This document shows, one piece after another, positions 12,601 through 24,349 of a stretch of 64,000 nt of DNA. The position numbers were made by a program, and so were the translations under genes. Each line of letters opens with the position of its first letter. The first letter of the stretch is position 1. Under the pieces are notes generated by a model. It saw nothing but the letters and a program-made list of their open reading frames with translations, was not told the DNA's origin and did no database searches. This DNA comes from Globisporangium splendens (Eukaryota > Oomycota > Peronosporomycetes > Pythiales > Pythiaceae), in the NCBI GenBank assembly GCA_006386115.1, contig VFIW01000032.1:206668-270667 (forward strand), written 5' to 3'.

Positions 12601-15600
12601 AAAAAGTCTCAAAGAGTTCCAGGCGTGCAATTTCTTGGATGTTCTCGCAAACACGACGCTCGAGGAACTAGCAGACTCTGGGTCCGTTTTCAAGCCATTG
12701 TCAGTGGCTCCAGTCGAGGCAACATTTGAGATGAACCGAAGCATGTCGACCGATATCTCGATCGAAATCGCCCAGCAAGGATCAGTCGACGTCGTTTGCG
12801 TTCACGAACCTGAGCGTGTTTCTAGAGAAATGGCACCCTGCGATGAACAATTTGGATCTCCTCGCAGCGATTCGCAGTGACCTCGTCGACGCCACACATG
12901 CCGTGTCAACGACCAGCGATTTGACGGCGGTGCAAGAGTATCTGACAATGTGGGAGTCGAGCTCCATCTCGACTCGTGGAGTCGGTATCGCATGGCTTTC
13001 ACAGAACGCTAGCACTGCAATCGACCTCGATGCAGATACAGACGGAGTGCAAGGTGGCTTTGAGCTCTATCCTAGTGCCGGATGGCAGTCACTTGGCGGC
13101 GACAAACTTCCGTCTTTCGATCAGGGACAATATTTGTGGCGAGCTTCCAACGCGCTCTCGTTTCTTCATACGGACGACGACGCCAGAAGCGACGGTCTCC
13201 CCACTGGTTTCCATGCCTGGAAGGAAATCTACGAAGGCATGGATTGGAGCTCGGAGTAATTGGCCGACAAGTACCCACTGGAAGCAAAAGTGCACGTCAA
13301 CACAACAATGCAGCACACGCTCTCGAAAGACCAGCGTGCGGTGCTGATGCGCGAGATGGAGAACGAGACGCAACTGACTGAATCGCAGCTGCGAGGAATC
13401 GCGAACTGGCTGATGAATTGGGCTGTGAGTGACGTCCTCCGCGACTACGTGTTGTATCAGTGGGCAGCTGGCGAGACACCGCGCGGCGAGAAAGATGTGA
13501 GTTTCAACGTTGCAGCTCAGCTCGAGCGTCTCTTTGGGTTTCGCTCGAGCCAGGGCAGTGTGCCGTCAGATCTATTCATCGCAGACTCGCCATTGCTTGC
13601 CAAGTTGACTAAGACATCCCAAAAGAACCTCTGGGATGTACAATCCGCTGGATCGCTTGTGAATCCAAATGCGCGCGTTATGTGGTGCACAATCGTGCCC
13701 AACGGCGACACGACTCGGTTCTGCCTGTATCTTTTAAACGAGTTTGGCGTCGTCTCGACGTCTGTGCTGGCGGCATTCAAAGCCGCAATTCAGTCCTCTG
13801 CACCACAGGGTATTATCACGAAAAACTCCAACCTGACCCAGATCTCGATCTCTTTTCTTCAGGCACGGCTTGGCATCGAAGAGAGCGACGTCATTCACGC
13901 GGTTGCATCGTGGTGGCGTCGGTTACCAGAGACTTCGCTGTTTTTCCAAGTGAATCAGCTTCAGACCTGGCGCACGAATCTCGGATCGATCTCAAGCGAT
14001 CCGCTGCGTTTCGGGTACGACCTCGGGTTTGTCTTCCCAGTGAATCAATCAGTCGCGCGGGACGCGTCTCGAGTCGATTTGGTACCGAATTCTATCGTAC
14101 TCGATGGAAAAAGCAGCGAACTCGGTGCATACGCTCAGTCCTTGGAGCTGCATTTGGTATTCTGGAATCCGTCCAATGCGGTATCCTTTCTTCACCCCGA
14201 TGGCATCAAAAAGTGGCGTCAGTTTTTCCAGTATCGACTTGATGAAGCGGAGTTCCTGGAGTTTCTAACCAACTCACCGGACACCTCGGCTGCTGATACG
14301 ATAGCATTCACGAGCATGGCGAAAGCTGATGTGTCGTGCACACTTCAGTCTCTGAGAAACTGGTTGGCATCGTGGTCGCAGCACCCATTTCTGCGTCAAT
14401 TTGTCGAGTTTCTGTGGTTCCAGGGGCTGAAATCGACTTCGTCGTCATCCCTCTCATCGCCGTTCCTCAACGATACGAGCGAATTGCTCACGGCATTCCC
14501 ATTGGATGCGACCCACAGAGACGCGCTTCCAATCATGCTGGACACGGACGAATCCTTGAGTCGTTGGGCAGATGTTAGTCAGATTCTTCTGGACTCGACC
14601 CAGTCGCTGGCTTTCGTCAACCCAGAAGAAGGCTTTCAGACGTGGAAGGCGCTGTTAGTCAACTGCTTTTCGTCGAATGAGACGTCGGGCGAATGCCAAA
14701 ACAGCTCGTCCCATGCGCCTCAGGACTATCAAGCGCGCGTTTCGACGGCAGACGCTGCGATAGCGCTGCTCATGGAGTCGTTGTGGAGCCAAATCAGCAA
14801 TGTTACAAAGCAGCGTGCCGCCGAGTCGAATGCACTTGATGCGATGATCCGTGGTCGCATCGTGCCATGGATGATTGGCTGGCTCGACCATCCACTGTTC
14901 GAGCGATTTGTGTTGCAGCGTGTCCAGGAAGTGGAGCCGTCGCTGGACGTCGAGGTTACGAGCTTCCACGATCTCGCAATGGTGCAGTTCGTGAATGCAA
15001 GCGTCACGCTCGCAAACTATTCCACGCATACTGTTCTCGAGGATAACAGTGACCTGGAAGATGGAGAAGTCGATGTTGGGTGGCCATCCGAACGGTTTCC
15101 ACGTCAAGAGCTCGTGTTTAACGCCTCGCAACGACGACCCATTCGTCAGACGAGTTCATCCCTTCCTGACTTTGGAGAGCTCAAGTCCTTTTGTGAACTG
15201 TATGGCCAAGATGCCGCATTCGCATACGATGCAAGCAGCACTACGTGCAAGCTAAACCCCGACTACTCACTGTCAATCGAAGACGCAAACGCGCTCGTCG
15301 CTGCTTTCTCCGACAATACGCCGTGGGTATGGAGCGCATCCAATGACACAATGTCGTCGGTACCTCCAAACAGCACCCGAACGGCTCTGTTGCTTGATGC
15401 CTTCCTCGGTCAGCCATTTGACACAATGCGTGATTGCGAATTTGTTGTCGAGAACATTGCTAGTGCCTACGACTTGCCTGAAGACCAAACGAGCAGTCAA
15501 GCCTGCGTCCAAGACGCAACCAGCGGCGGCATCTACCTCGATCTACCGATGCTCGCGTCTGCAGGTTTCTCATCAAAGCCACGAGGGTTCCTCACGAATA

Positions 15601-15731
15601 TTCAGGCTTATCTCCGGTATGCAGGCACAAAGTTTGGCTACGAACCGAGCGTGCTCGGCAGGTGGCGCGAACTTCAACGTGCGGACTTCAGATATTTCTG
15701 TTTTGAAATAAATACGCACCGAATCAAATGA
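9617..15731 (+). pseudogene. Giant CD36/LIMP-2-like membrane protein with repeated modules, broken frame
   Basis: The first open segment, 9617-12586, starts with a hydrophobic signal-anchor (residues 1-24). It continues with CD36-family features: PVYTSFYLLNLTNAED, then QVGPITYEKK. It ends at TAG 12584-12586, but coding continues in the same frame to about 12775, shifts frame between about 12775 and 12815, continues to TAA 13257-13259, and runs on in frame to TGA 15729-15731. Without the breaks the product would be about 2,040 residues, roughly four times a normal CD36 protein. The extra length is made of about eight divergent modules with a shared core of FEL-P, LW-(N)P-N--SFLH and G---W (near 10880, 11570, 11950, 12790, 13050, 13570, 14000, 14480). 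No C-terminal membrane segment is present. CD36 proteins are lysosomal or surface lipid/ligand receptors. It could be a pseudogene or a gene with assembly errors. Confidence 0.7.
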
Positions 15732-15863
15732 CCGGTTTGCGAACATTGCAACCAAGAACTGCACCATTGCAGCTAAACCGTTACACACAAAACAAGAAAT
15801 GCACTTAACTGGTTAACATAACCGGCTGAGTGTTGCCACAACTCATCAGCGACCAATGCAAGA

Positions 15864-16747
15864 ATGGATGCCAATGCCCATGATGCGCCGCCGGAGCGCG
15901 CTCCGCTCTCTTTGAACGCAACTCCCAGCACCAGTGCGCATGGCGGCGTACCGCCTGTAGTTAATACACAAGCGAGCAGTGCTGCAGATGGCGCCTTTGC
16001 GCCCTCGTTCCGTCCGTCGCAGTCGACGGCGTACGTGGCGATGCTGCCGTTCGCGTACACGACCAACGACGTCGCGCAGTTGTTTGCGCCGTTCGGGAAG
16101 CTCGCGCGCGTCACGGTGTTGCGCGACAAGCAGACTCGCCAGAGCCGCGGCGTCGCGTTCGTGCAGTTCGCGAAGCCCGAGGACTGCGCGCGCGCCGTGG
16201 AGAAGATGCACAACACGCAGCTCGAGGGACTCACACTCGCGTGCTCGCTGAGTCGCGACAACGGCCGCGCGCACGAGTTCGTCAAGAAGCGCAAGTACGC
16301 GCAGGTGAAGCGCTGCTTCGAGTGCGGTGATCATGGCCACTACTCGTACGACTGTCCACGCAACGTGCTCGGCGCACGCGAGAAGCCAATCGCCGCGACC
16401 GCCAAGCGCAAGCTGAAGAAGAAAAAGAAGTTCGACCCGAACGAGCGCGTGCACTACTTTAACGACGACGGCGTGACCAACCTGCTGTACGTATATAGCT
16501 GTCTGTGTATACTGTCATGTCGATTCACACGCGTTGTTTGTTATATCACAGCGCGCCGCCGCAGGATTCCGAGATGGACGTATCGATCTCGTTGCTGGCG
16601 CATCTGCCGCCAGCAGCTGCAGCGTCATTCCAGGAAGACAGTGCGCCTCCAGATGCTGCCGCTCCCACCAAGACAATTAAAGGACGCCGCATGCGGAAAT
16701 CCGCGTCGTATTTCAGTGACGAGGACGCAAGCGACGACGACGAGTGA
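15864..16747 (+). CDS. ZCRB1-like RRM/zinc-knuckle protein of the minor (U12) spliceosome
   Basis: Exons 15864-16486 and 16552-16747 encode 272 residues; the 65-nt intron begins gtacgt. An RRM lies at about residues 52-128 (AYVAMLPFAYTTND; GVAFVQF as the RNP1-like segment). A single CCHC knuckle CFECGDHGHYSYDC (CX2CX4HX4C) follows at about residue 150, then a Lys-rich stretch and an acidic Ser-rich tail. RRM plus one knuckle followed by basic residues is the architecture of ZCRB1/MADP1, the U11/U12-31K protein. It is expected to act in nuclear recognition of U12-type introns. An SR-type RNA-binding protein is the alternative, but it lacks RS repeats. Confidence 0.82.
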
Positions 16748-16882
16748 AGCTCTCCATTATGCACACAATAAATTATTCTCTGGCTTAATCTGTTTCTTCT
16801 TCTTTCGTTGGTTTCTGGGAAAATTAGGTGCATGGCACGCACACCCATGGATGTGGACGTCTATTGCTGTGACCTTCGCAAT

Positions 16883-17589
16883 CTACTTGCGCTGTCGCTT
16901 CTGCGACCGGTTCTTCGAGTTGCCGCCACCGCCGCGCATGAGCCCCGTGTACTTGATCATGCGCGCCGCCATCTCCTCGGCCGACACTTCCTCCCGCAGT
17001 TCCTTCTCCTCCGATGCGGCAAAGCGCTGCTGGCGCGACACTTCTCGGTATTCATCCTATTGCATTGTTCCACATACAAAGTGAGTCAAAAGCAAAGGAA
17101 GCGCAATAGACAGTGAGAACGACAAAATACCTCGACAGCTTTGTTGAATCCGCCAAACGATCGGCGACCAAAGATCAGCGGCAACGACGGATCGCGCACA
17201 TCGGGCGTACACACAATCGAAGCACCGCCGCCATTGTTCGCATCGTCGTCTTCTGGGCTGTCGACGATCCATGTGTCCTGCTTCTTCTGGATCTGCGCCG
17301 CGTTCTGCTTGCGCACCTCGGCCTGCTTCTTGCGTTGCATAAACTAAACAGCAGCACACACGTAGAGACAAACAACGCACTCCCTCTCAGCATCCCCCAC
17401 ATTAACAGCACGCGCTTGCTCGTGAAGACTGACCTTCATGGCGAGCGTCTTCTGGGAGAGCGCCGACTTGGACGTCGGGCGCTTGTTGTCGGCGCCGCCT
17501 GACGCTGCGGGCGCCGCATTCGCTGTCGCAGCGGCGGGCGTTTTCGATTCACCTGCTGGCTTGCTGCTCCCAGGCTTCCACATGCTCAT
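16883..17589 (-). CDS. MPP6-like (M-phase phosphoprotein 6) nuclear exosome cofactor
   Basis: Three exons on the minus strand, 17589-17434, 17343-17131 and 17056-16883, give 180 residues. Two parts match the MPHOSPH6/MPP6 family: LAMKFMQRKKQAEV near the N terminus and the late FGRRSFGGFNKAVE segment, matching the family's GR-SF-GFNPEVE signature. MPP6 proteins bind the nuclear RNA exosome and help deliver Mtr4 and 5.8S rRNA precursors. The N-terminal 45 residues are Ala/Ser-rich and the C terminus is basic (QKRQRK), consistent with a nuclear protein. The gene is convergent with the ZCRB1-like gene, with 135 bases between stops. Confidence 0.8.
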
Positions 17590-17887
17590 TGTACACAGAG
17601 AGAGGCGTCACCGAGAGCGAAGATGACGGCGAGATGGATTGTAGCTCTTCGTGTGCTTTTGGAGCAAGCGAGTCGATTGGAGGTGCATCGGTCCCTAATT
17701 GTAGGTGTGACTACCAGGTAAAACAAGGGATACAGGAAACAGTCCTGCAAAATTATACGTGCAGTGAGCAAAAGCAATTATTGTGAATAAGCAGGACAAC
17801 AAAAATTGATGAAATTGAATTGAAGGAAAGACAAAAAGTGTCGAATGCCACGCAAAAACTCAAAAATGTCAGCACTCACAGCAAAAC

Positions 17888-18676
17888 TCAATCCGCCAGT
17901 TCCTCCCGAAGGCTCTCGGCGATCGAGTACAAATCCACCACCACGTATGGCTGGATAAAGGCGCGTGGGATCTCGCCATCTGGTGGGAGTCCCAGGAGCC
18001 GACGCGACTCCAACTCCACGAGCGTCGCTGGACCCACGATCCCGATCGGGTCCATCGGTGCAAATAGGACAAAGTTTGCATTGTCAGCCACCGAAAAGAG
18101 CTTGAACTCGCATCGCTCCAGCTGTAGAGTCAGGAAGATGCACAGAACGTACTCGACGCCTGGAAATTGCTTCCACTCGTTCGCTCGTTCCTCTAGCTGA
18201 TACCAGCTTCGAGCCACGCCGACCTCGACCTTCAGCGTGTGGTACTCACCGGGAGTCACCCCAGCAGGAAGCTGAACGCCCGCACTTCGCATCGCTACGC
18301 TCGGTCCTCTCGGACCATAGCTACAGTCCGGTTCCAAGAGGCGATGAGTTCTCTCCACGTACGTTGATCGCTTGGGTTGTAGGTGTTCAAACCTTGTACC
18401 TGCGGCAGCCATAACCTCCTCATCCAGCAAAGCGCAGAACATTTGGTGGACCTCTGAGGAGGGTTCGACGATGTAGATCTTTCCGTCTCGCCAGCTCATA
18501 CCCCGAGACTTGATCGCTTGGTTCTCCGACCTGACGTAGGTCTCCCACTCGTCGATCGAAGCCTCCCATACTTCAAAGCCTGGGTCCGAGTCCGCTCGCT
18601 CAGCTGAGTAGAGCGCGGCGTCGACGGCCAGGAAGTCGAGCCTTCGAAGATGCGCATTGATGCGTCGGACGGCCAT
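17888..18676 (-). CDS. Uma2-like PD-(D/E)XK nuclease-fold ORF, copy A (3'-truncated)
   Basis: 262 codons from ATG 18676 to TGA 17888-17890. The pattern resembles the Uma2/DUF820 nuclease-like family: DGKIYIVEPSSEVHQ near residue 70 (the family's DG-iyvm-P-s-eHQ) and later LKVEVGVARSWYQLEERA plus YVLCIFL (the EV-S-s---L--K core strand region). Nuclease activity is inferred. The sequence 17894-18782 is an inverted, colinear copy of 23461-24349. Copy A loses identity within its last codon and stops 46 codons earlier than copy B. I saw three base differences between copies, each changing an amino acid (A/V, T/A, A/V). Confidence 0.6.
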   Translation of the reverse strand: MAVRRINAHLRRLDFLAVDAALYSAERADSDPGFEVWEASIDEWETYVRSENQAIKSRGMSWRDGKIYIVEPSSEVHQMFCALLDEEVMAAAGTRFEHLQPKRSTYVERTHRLLEPDCSYGPRGPSVAMRSAGVQLPAGVTPGEYHTLKVEVGVARSWYQLEERANEWKQFPGVEYVLCIFLTLQLERCEFKLFSVADNANFVLFAPMDPIGIVGPATLVELESRRLLGLPPDGEIPRAFIQPYVVVDLYSIAESLREELAD

Positions 18677-18782
18677 CTCTCGTGCAGAGTAATGATGGAT
18701 AAAGCAGTTGTGTGGTGAGGAACGGCCTGGTATGTTTCTCTCGTTTGGCTCGTCCCAGATGAAAGAAAGAGACTGAGTTTGG
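17894..18782 (-). repeat. 889-bp inverted repeat, copy A
   Basis: Reverse complement of 23461-24349. Both copies are exactly 889 bp, without indels. Identity starts at CCAAACTCAG and ends at GAACTGGCG in the ORF direction. By eye only three substitutions separate them. Flanks beyond these points are unrelated and show no obvious terminal repeats or target duplications. Confidence 0.9.
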
Positions 18783-18926
18783 TGAACGCTTTGGATGCCC
18801 ATGATGGCTTCTCATTACGTATTGAATCAATACTTCCTTCCACAATGCTGACTTTGTGCCACAATTATTGCTTTATTAGTCCAATATTGCCGTCCTATTG
18901 ATCGAGATTATAGAGAAAACTGCGCA

Positions 18927-20584
18927 CTACTTCTCCCATGTGCTTGGATGGCGCGCTTGCTCGTCCTGCCACTCCTTGCGGAACGTGTCGTAGCGATACA
19001 GACTCCTCTCCTTGCGCGCGATCTTGAGGTCCGTGGCGAGGACGTACCCTGGGTTCGCGAGCGCCACGTTGTGGCTCGTCGAGTGGATGGACGCGTGAGT
19101 TCGTAGCGATTTGTTCGCTAGCGCCTTTGCGGCCGCGGCTGACAGCGTTTTCGACTTGGCGAGCGCATCGTCGTAGAGCTGGACGGTGCACCAAACCACG
19201 ACCATCGTGACGACGTTGCCGTATTTCTCATGCGACCTCACGCCCACGACACGAGCAGCTACGGTGTGTTCGCCTACGGGTTCCGAGCTTGCACCAGCAA
19301 GGCTGCGGGTGCTGACGCTCCCAGTCGAGTAGATCGACGAGTTCACGTTCGTACCTGTGCCTTTGCCTCGTGCCGACGAGTCTTCGTCGACGATTTTCCC
19401 CGATTCACTGTGGTAGATGCGCTCACTAAACAAGATTATATCTCCAAGCACGATGTCGCCGTCGTCGCAGCACTCGATCGTGAAATGATCAGCGGCGTTC
19501 GATGACCGCATGATGGCGCCAGTGGCACGCTCCTCATCCTTGCTCTGCGTACAAAACTGCGCTACAGTCGACTGGTCACTTCGGATACCCACGTGATTGA
19601 GCGCGAACATGCGGACGCGGTACACTGTGTTGGGCACCAAGTCGGAGACCGTCGTGATGGTTTCGCTGCCTTCGTACACTTTCATCCACTCGCCTCCACC
19701 CGTTGCCTTCACCGACGCTGATCCGCGTCGTAGCGACTCGCCATCGCCGCCACTAGCCAACGCCTCGATGAACTTGCACTCGACAATGTACTTGTACGCG
19801 CCGTTCACACCAGGGTACCAGCGAAGTTGCGCCATCGACGACGTGGGATGCGCGTCCCGTCTTCGTTTTCCAGTATGCTGCACTGGTTCATCACGGTCTG
19901 CGCCATGCGTAGCACCGCCGTTGTGATCTTGGGTTTGCCTGGCGCCAGACACTGGCCCTCACCTGCCTGGACAATGAGCTCGGCGACTGAGAGCATGGTC
20001 TGAGACGACTCGAGACGGTACGGACCCAGGACAGCAACCATCTTCTCCGTGATAGACCCCACAGTCGTGTTGACGCAGCGCTTACAGAGCGAACATTTCT
20101 TGGCTGGGCACTGGCATCGTGTTCGCTGCTTGGTGACCGAGTGCGACGCGTCGCGGCAGACTCCAGGGCAATCGCACTTGTCACTTTTCCCAGTCTTCAG
20201 AAGGCAATCCGTCGCTGCAAGGGAGACCGCGACATCAAGCCATTGCTCCTCTGAACCTGCGCGCTCCGTGTTCAACTTGAGCAGCGCAGCAGCGATGCGC
20301 TCGTACTTGTCTTTCCGTGCGACCCAGACATTAAACTCGAGTTTGTTGCCTCCAGGTTTCGATGATGTCGTTGCTGCAGTTTCTTTCACTGCGCCGCGTG
20401 AGGTTTGTGGTGGAATTGAAGACTTCGAGACCCGCTTTTTCGCATTGACACCAGCGTCGTTGTCATTGTCGTCGTCGAACGCATTGTTCTCGTACAGATC
20501 GTCGATGTCGTCTAGCACGGACGTCGACGGTCTCAGCGTGTGCTGTTTGGACCCGCGCGAAAATCGATCGGCCTCCAACGACAT
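18927..20584 (-). CDS. Cys-rich (CXC) plus fibronectin type III protein, apparent frameshift
   Basis: Two overlapping frames read as one protein. The first runs from ATG 20584 to about 19850 and includes a compact Cys cluster (CDCPGVCRDA, RCQCPAKKCSLCKRC). The second continues to TAG 18927-18929 and begins with an FN3-like region (LRWYPGVNGAYKYIVE, VPNTVYRVRMFALNHVG). The frames meet near 19841-19850 without room for an intron, and a single missing base in a short C run would join them. The whole would be about 552 residues. The Cys cluster is not a full tesmin/CRC pair, so DNA binding is only a possibility. The C-terminal part is unrecognised. The gene lies inside the segment bounded by the inverted repeats. 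Confidence 0.65.
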
Positions 20585-20976
20585 GGCTACTTCGCACAAT
20601 GGCGCATGCTCTGCAGCTGGGGCTCAACTGGAAACAGACTTGAGCAATCTCGGAATCGAGCAAAACCAAAATAACTTCTCACCCAGGCATCTCGTAGTAG
20701 AAACCGACCGCAGCGTATCACGATAAACCGTGAAAAGAATACAAAACGGCCATATCCCCTGCAGCGCAACCTTGAACACCTGGCTTGGCCGCTTCAAATA
20801 CTGCGAGTTCCTACGATAAGCCACACACAGATGCTGACGCAATGACTCGCCCTGCCAGAAAAAAAAAGAAGCAGTAATGGACCTCTTCGCTTCCACCAAA
20901 CTTAACAAAACAACACACAAATACAGCACATCGGTACGCTTTCGAAAAGGCAAGTTGTACCCATTCTCCGTAAATA

Positions 20977-23235
20977 TCAGAGCGTTATGCAGCAAAACTC
21001 TTGTCTCCCCATCGCTATCAGCGCAGTGCCGTCGGGACACCATCGTACACCAATCGCTTTAAAGGCATCTACAAGGTCACACAGCACAAATAGATGAGAG
21101 TAAACAAGGTGAGGGAACATGTGTCGTGATGCTACTTCCCATCAAGGACAACGGCTCAACATGATAAATATGCCTACCAACAGGGATATCGACCCACGAG
21201 ACTCCGTCTGGGGACCACAGATGGACTCGGCTCTCCCCCGAGCAAATCGCGAGGCGGCAGTTGACAGGATCCCATCGCAGATTGCGTACTGGCTGCATGA
21301 GTGATACGACCGAGTGCAGCGTCATGGTCTCCGTGTGCCAGATCCACACATTGTGCGGCATCTGGTCGCTTTTCGATGCGAGAAACGTTGCGTCCGCACT
21401 CCAGAGCACGCGACCAATGCCCATTTTTGGATTCTCTTTCCTACAACAATCACAACCCCAGAAGCACAAATCATCACCACTCCACAAGGAGTTCCCATCA
21501 CGCGATAGTCATCATGACACGTACAATGGATCCGATGTGATCGTGAGCACGGAGAATGGTGGCTCACGCACGATAAAACAGATTTCACGGCTTTTGCGGC
21601 CGCCTGCGGCTTGCGCTGCTGCAGACGCCGCCAAGGACGAGTTCGACAGCAATGATGAGCTCGTGGGGAGACCAACCGGGATGCGCTTCCCCTGGGGTCG
21701 CTGTGTGATCGGAGCGCCAGCAAAATGCTCTTCGTACTCGACTGCTGCCTTGTTGACTCGCGTCAAAGTGACCGCGATAGTCTCGTGATCAAACTCGGCG
21801 ATCGGTTGCCAGTTGAGATGGCTGAGCACACGCACGTGCTCGTCAAAGCTGCCCAGCGCGAGAAAGTGTCCCGAAGTCGACCACGCCATGGATTTGAGCC
21901 CCAGAGCGTGCTCGTATGCCTAAAGATCAGACAAAGAAGGCAAGTCAGAGATAATCTAAAAGCCATTGTGTCGATCATGCACCACTTGAGTACCTGGTAC
22001 TTGGCTAACAGCGTTCCATCCATAGCGTAAAGCAGGACACGAAACTCCAAATGACTGTCACGGACAGCAATCGTTCTGTTTGCGTGTTTGTAAGAGCAAA
22101 ATCAAAGCCACACACTCAGATCAATGAGCCAAAAAAACAAGCGCAGGCTGAAGATAGTGCTTACGCATTGTCTGGAGACCACAGGATTTCGACGCAGTCG
22201 TAGCTCTCGAGCGCAAAATGGGCCACGAGTTCCCAGGACGCGCAGTCGTACATTCCAATGAAATCCTACAACAAGAATACAAATCATAGAGACCACGTGT
22301 CATGGTGAGATCCTCCCATTCACACAATAGGCAAGGATTACTAGCTCCAAAAGCCTACTTTGCAGTCGTGTCGCTCAGCGACAGCGAGGAAATTGCCTGC
22401 GGGGCTGAATGTGAGTCCGTCGGCGCCGAGCTTCGGGCTGCGGATGACGTACTTGGCGCCGTCCACGAGCGACCACACGGTCGCGTGCAGCTGGAAGTCC
22501 GACACGGTGATAAAGTGGCGCGAATCAGGTGCCCACTTGCCGTAGACCTACATTTTCAAATACAACATTGATTAATAGACCCACACAAGCCCTATGAATG
22601 TCTTCAAGGCAGTCCATAAAGTAACCAACGCATCGTACCATGCCAGCGAGCCCTTCGTTGATCTTACAGGTGAACGACGAGTCCTTGACCGACCAAATCT
22701 ACACATTTTAAGGAGCAAAGAGCGTCAGTATCCCCAATGCAGAGCGCGTTGGTGTACACTACATGATGCACGGCAATGTAGACACATGCTCGCACCTGGA
22801 CCACGGCTCGCTTGTACATGGCTGTCGCGACCAATTGCGAATCGTCCGACCACGCAACAGCCTGGTTCAACAGAGACAGAAGGCGCATGTGGGTGAGTTA
22901 TCCATAAACAAGCGCAATAGAAAGAGAGAGCATTGCGGTACCTGGATGATGTCGACAGCCGCGTACTGCTGTACGATCTGCAGCGTGTGCGTCTCGCGCA
23001 GCGTCACGCGGTTGTTGTGCGTGGCGGCCACGTAGCTCCCGCACGGCGAGTAGTGCACGAGACCATTTGTCGCCTTCAGCAGCGCCGAGATCTCCGCCTC
23101 CGGAGCATCCGCTGCAGCAACATCACGAGGCGCAGCAAGCGGTTGTGGATGCGGTGAAGACGACGAGTTTGCCGCTGCCACACGGCGCATGGCGCCATTC
23201 GACGCAGCGCCATTGCTCATTCGCGCATTGTTCAT
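20977..23235 (-). CDS. WRAP73 (WDR8)-like WD40 protein
   Basis: Nine exons on the minus strand: 23235-22942, 22861-22796, 22698-22639, 22547-22359, 22265-22165, 22075-21994, 21919-21525, 21440-21178, 21068-20977; 513 residues, all phases consistent. It follows the WRAP73 family along its length: YSPCGSYVAA, HTLQIVQQY, AMYKRAVVQIWS, CKINEGLAGM, LAVAERHDCKDF, LLYAMDGTLLAKYQAYEHALG, ENPKMGIGRVLWSAD, HNVWIWHTE, NLRWDPVNCRLAIC, HLWSPDG and the closing WCPDGTALIAMGRQEF. WRAP73 is a centrosome/spindle-pole protein (Msd1-Wdr8 complex) that anchors microtubules. The first ~50 residues are low complexity and the Ala/Ser-rich loop at 21600-21680 is an insertion. Confidence 0.92.
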
Positions 23236-23566
23236 CCCAGCTTTAGATTTGGATCAGTTGCGTGCCGATTTTACCTGTTTACACTATTTATGGAATGCCT
23301 CTTGTACTCGTTGCTTATCATCAATCGAATATTTTGCTGAGTGTCTTCTATTACTCCAATCATGATTACAAAATTGTACGATCCATATTACATATATCAA
23401 ATATTCAGCACATCGTTATTGACAAGGATTTTGGAAATGTGGTATCTTACAACCTGTTGTCCAAACTCAGTCTCTTTCTTTCATCTGGGACGAGCCAAAC
23501 GAGAGAAACATACCAGGCCGTTCCTCACCACACAACTGCTTTATCCATCATTACTCTGCACGAGAG
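23236..23566. other. Intergenic region and 5' part of inverted repeat copy B
   Basis: AT-rich spacer upstream of the Uma2-like copy B. Its last 106 bases (from 23461) belong to the inverted repeat, so the duplication includes sequence upstream of the putative ATG. Confidence 0.55.
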
Positions 23567-24349
23567 ATGGCCGTCCGACGCATCAATGCGCATCTTCGAA
23601 GGCTCGACTTCCTGGCCGTCGACGCCGCGCTCTACTCAGCTGAGCGAGCGGACTCGGACCCAGGCTTTGAAGTATGGGAGGCTTCGATCGACGAGTGGGA
23701 GACCTACGTCAGGTCGGAGAACCAAGTGATCAAGTCTCGGGGTATGAGCTGGCGAGACGGAAAGATCTACATCGTCGAACCCTCCTCAGAGGTCCACCAA
23801 ATGTTCTGCGCTTTGCTGGATGAGGAGGTTATGGCTGCCGCAGGTACAAGGTTTGAACACCTACAACCCAAGCGATCAACGTACGTGGAGAGAACTCATC
23901 GCCTCTTGGAACCGGACTGTAGCTATGGTCCGAGAGGACCGAGCGTAGCGATGCGAAGTGCGGGCGTTCAGCTTCCTGCTGGGGTGGCTCCCGGTGAGTA
24001 CCACACGCTGAAGGTCGAGGTCGGCGTGGCTCGAAGCTGGTATCAGCTAGAGGAACGAGCGAACGAGTGGAAGCAATTTCCAGGCGTCGAGTACGTTCTG
24101 TGCATCTTCCTGACTCTACAGCTGGAGCGATGCGAGTTCAAGCTCTTTTCGGTGGCTGACAATGCAAACTTTGTCCTATTTGCACCGATGGACCCGATCG
24201 GGATCGTGGGTCCAGCGACGCTCGTGGAGTTGGAGTCGCGTCGGCTCCTGGGACTCCCACCAGATGGCGAGATCCCACGCGCCTTTATCCAGCCATACGT
24301 GGTGGTGGATTTGTACTCGATCGTCGAGAGCCTTCGGGAGGAACTGGCG
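23461..24349 (+). repeat. 889-bp inverted repeat, copy B
   Basis: Partner of 17894-18782 in opposite orientation, separated by 4,678 bp. It has the same length and three base differences by eye, so the duplication or conversion is recent. Confidence 0.9.
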
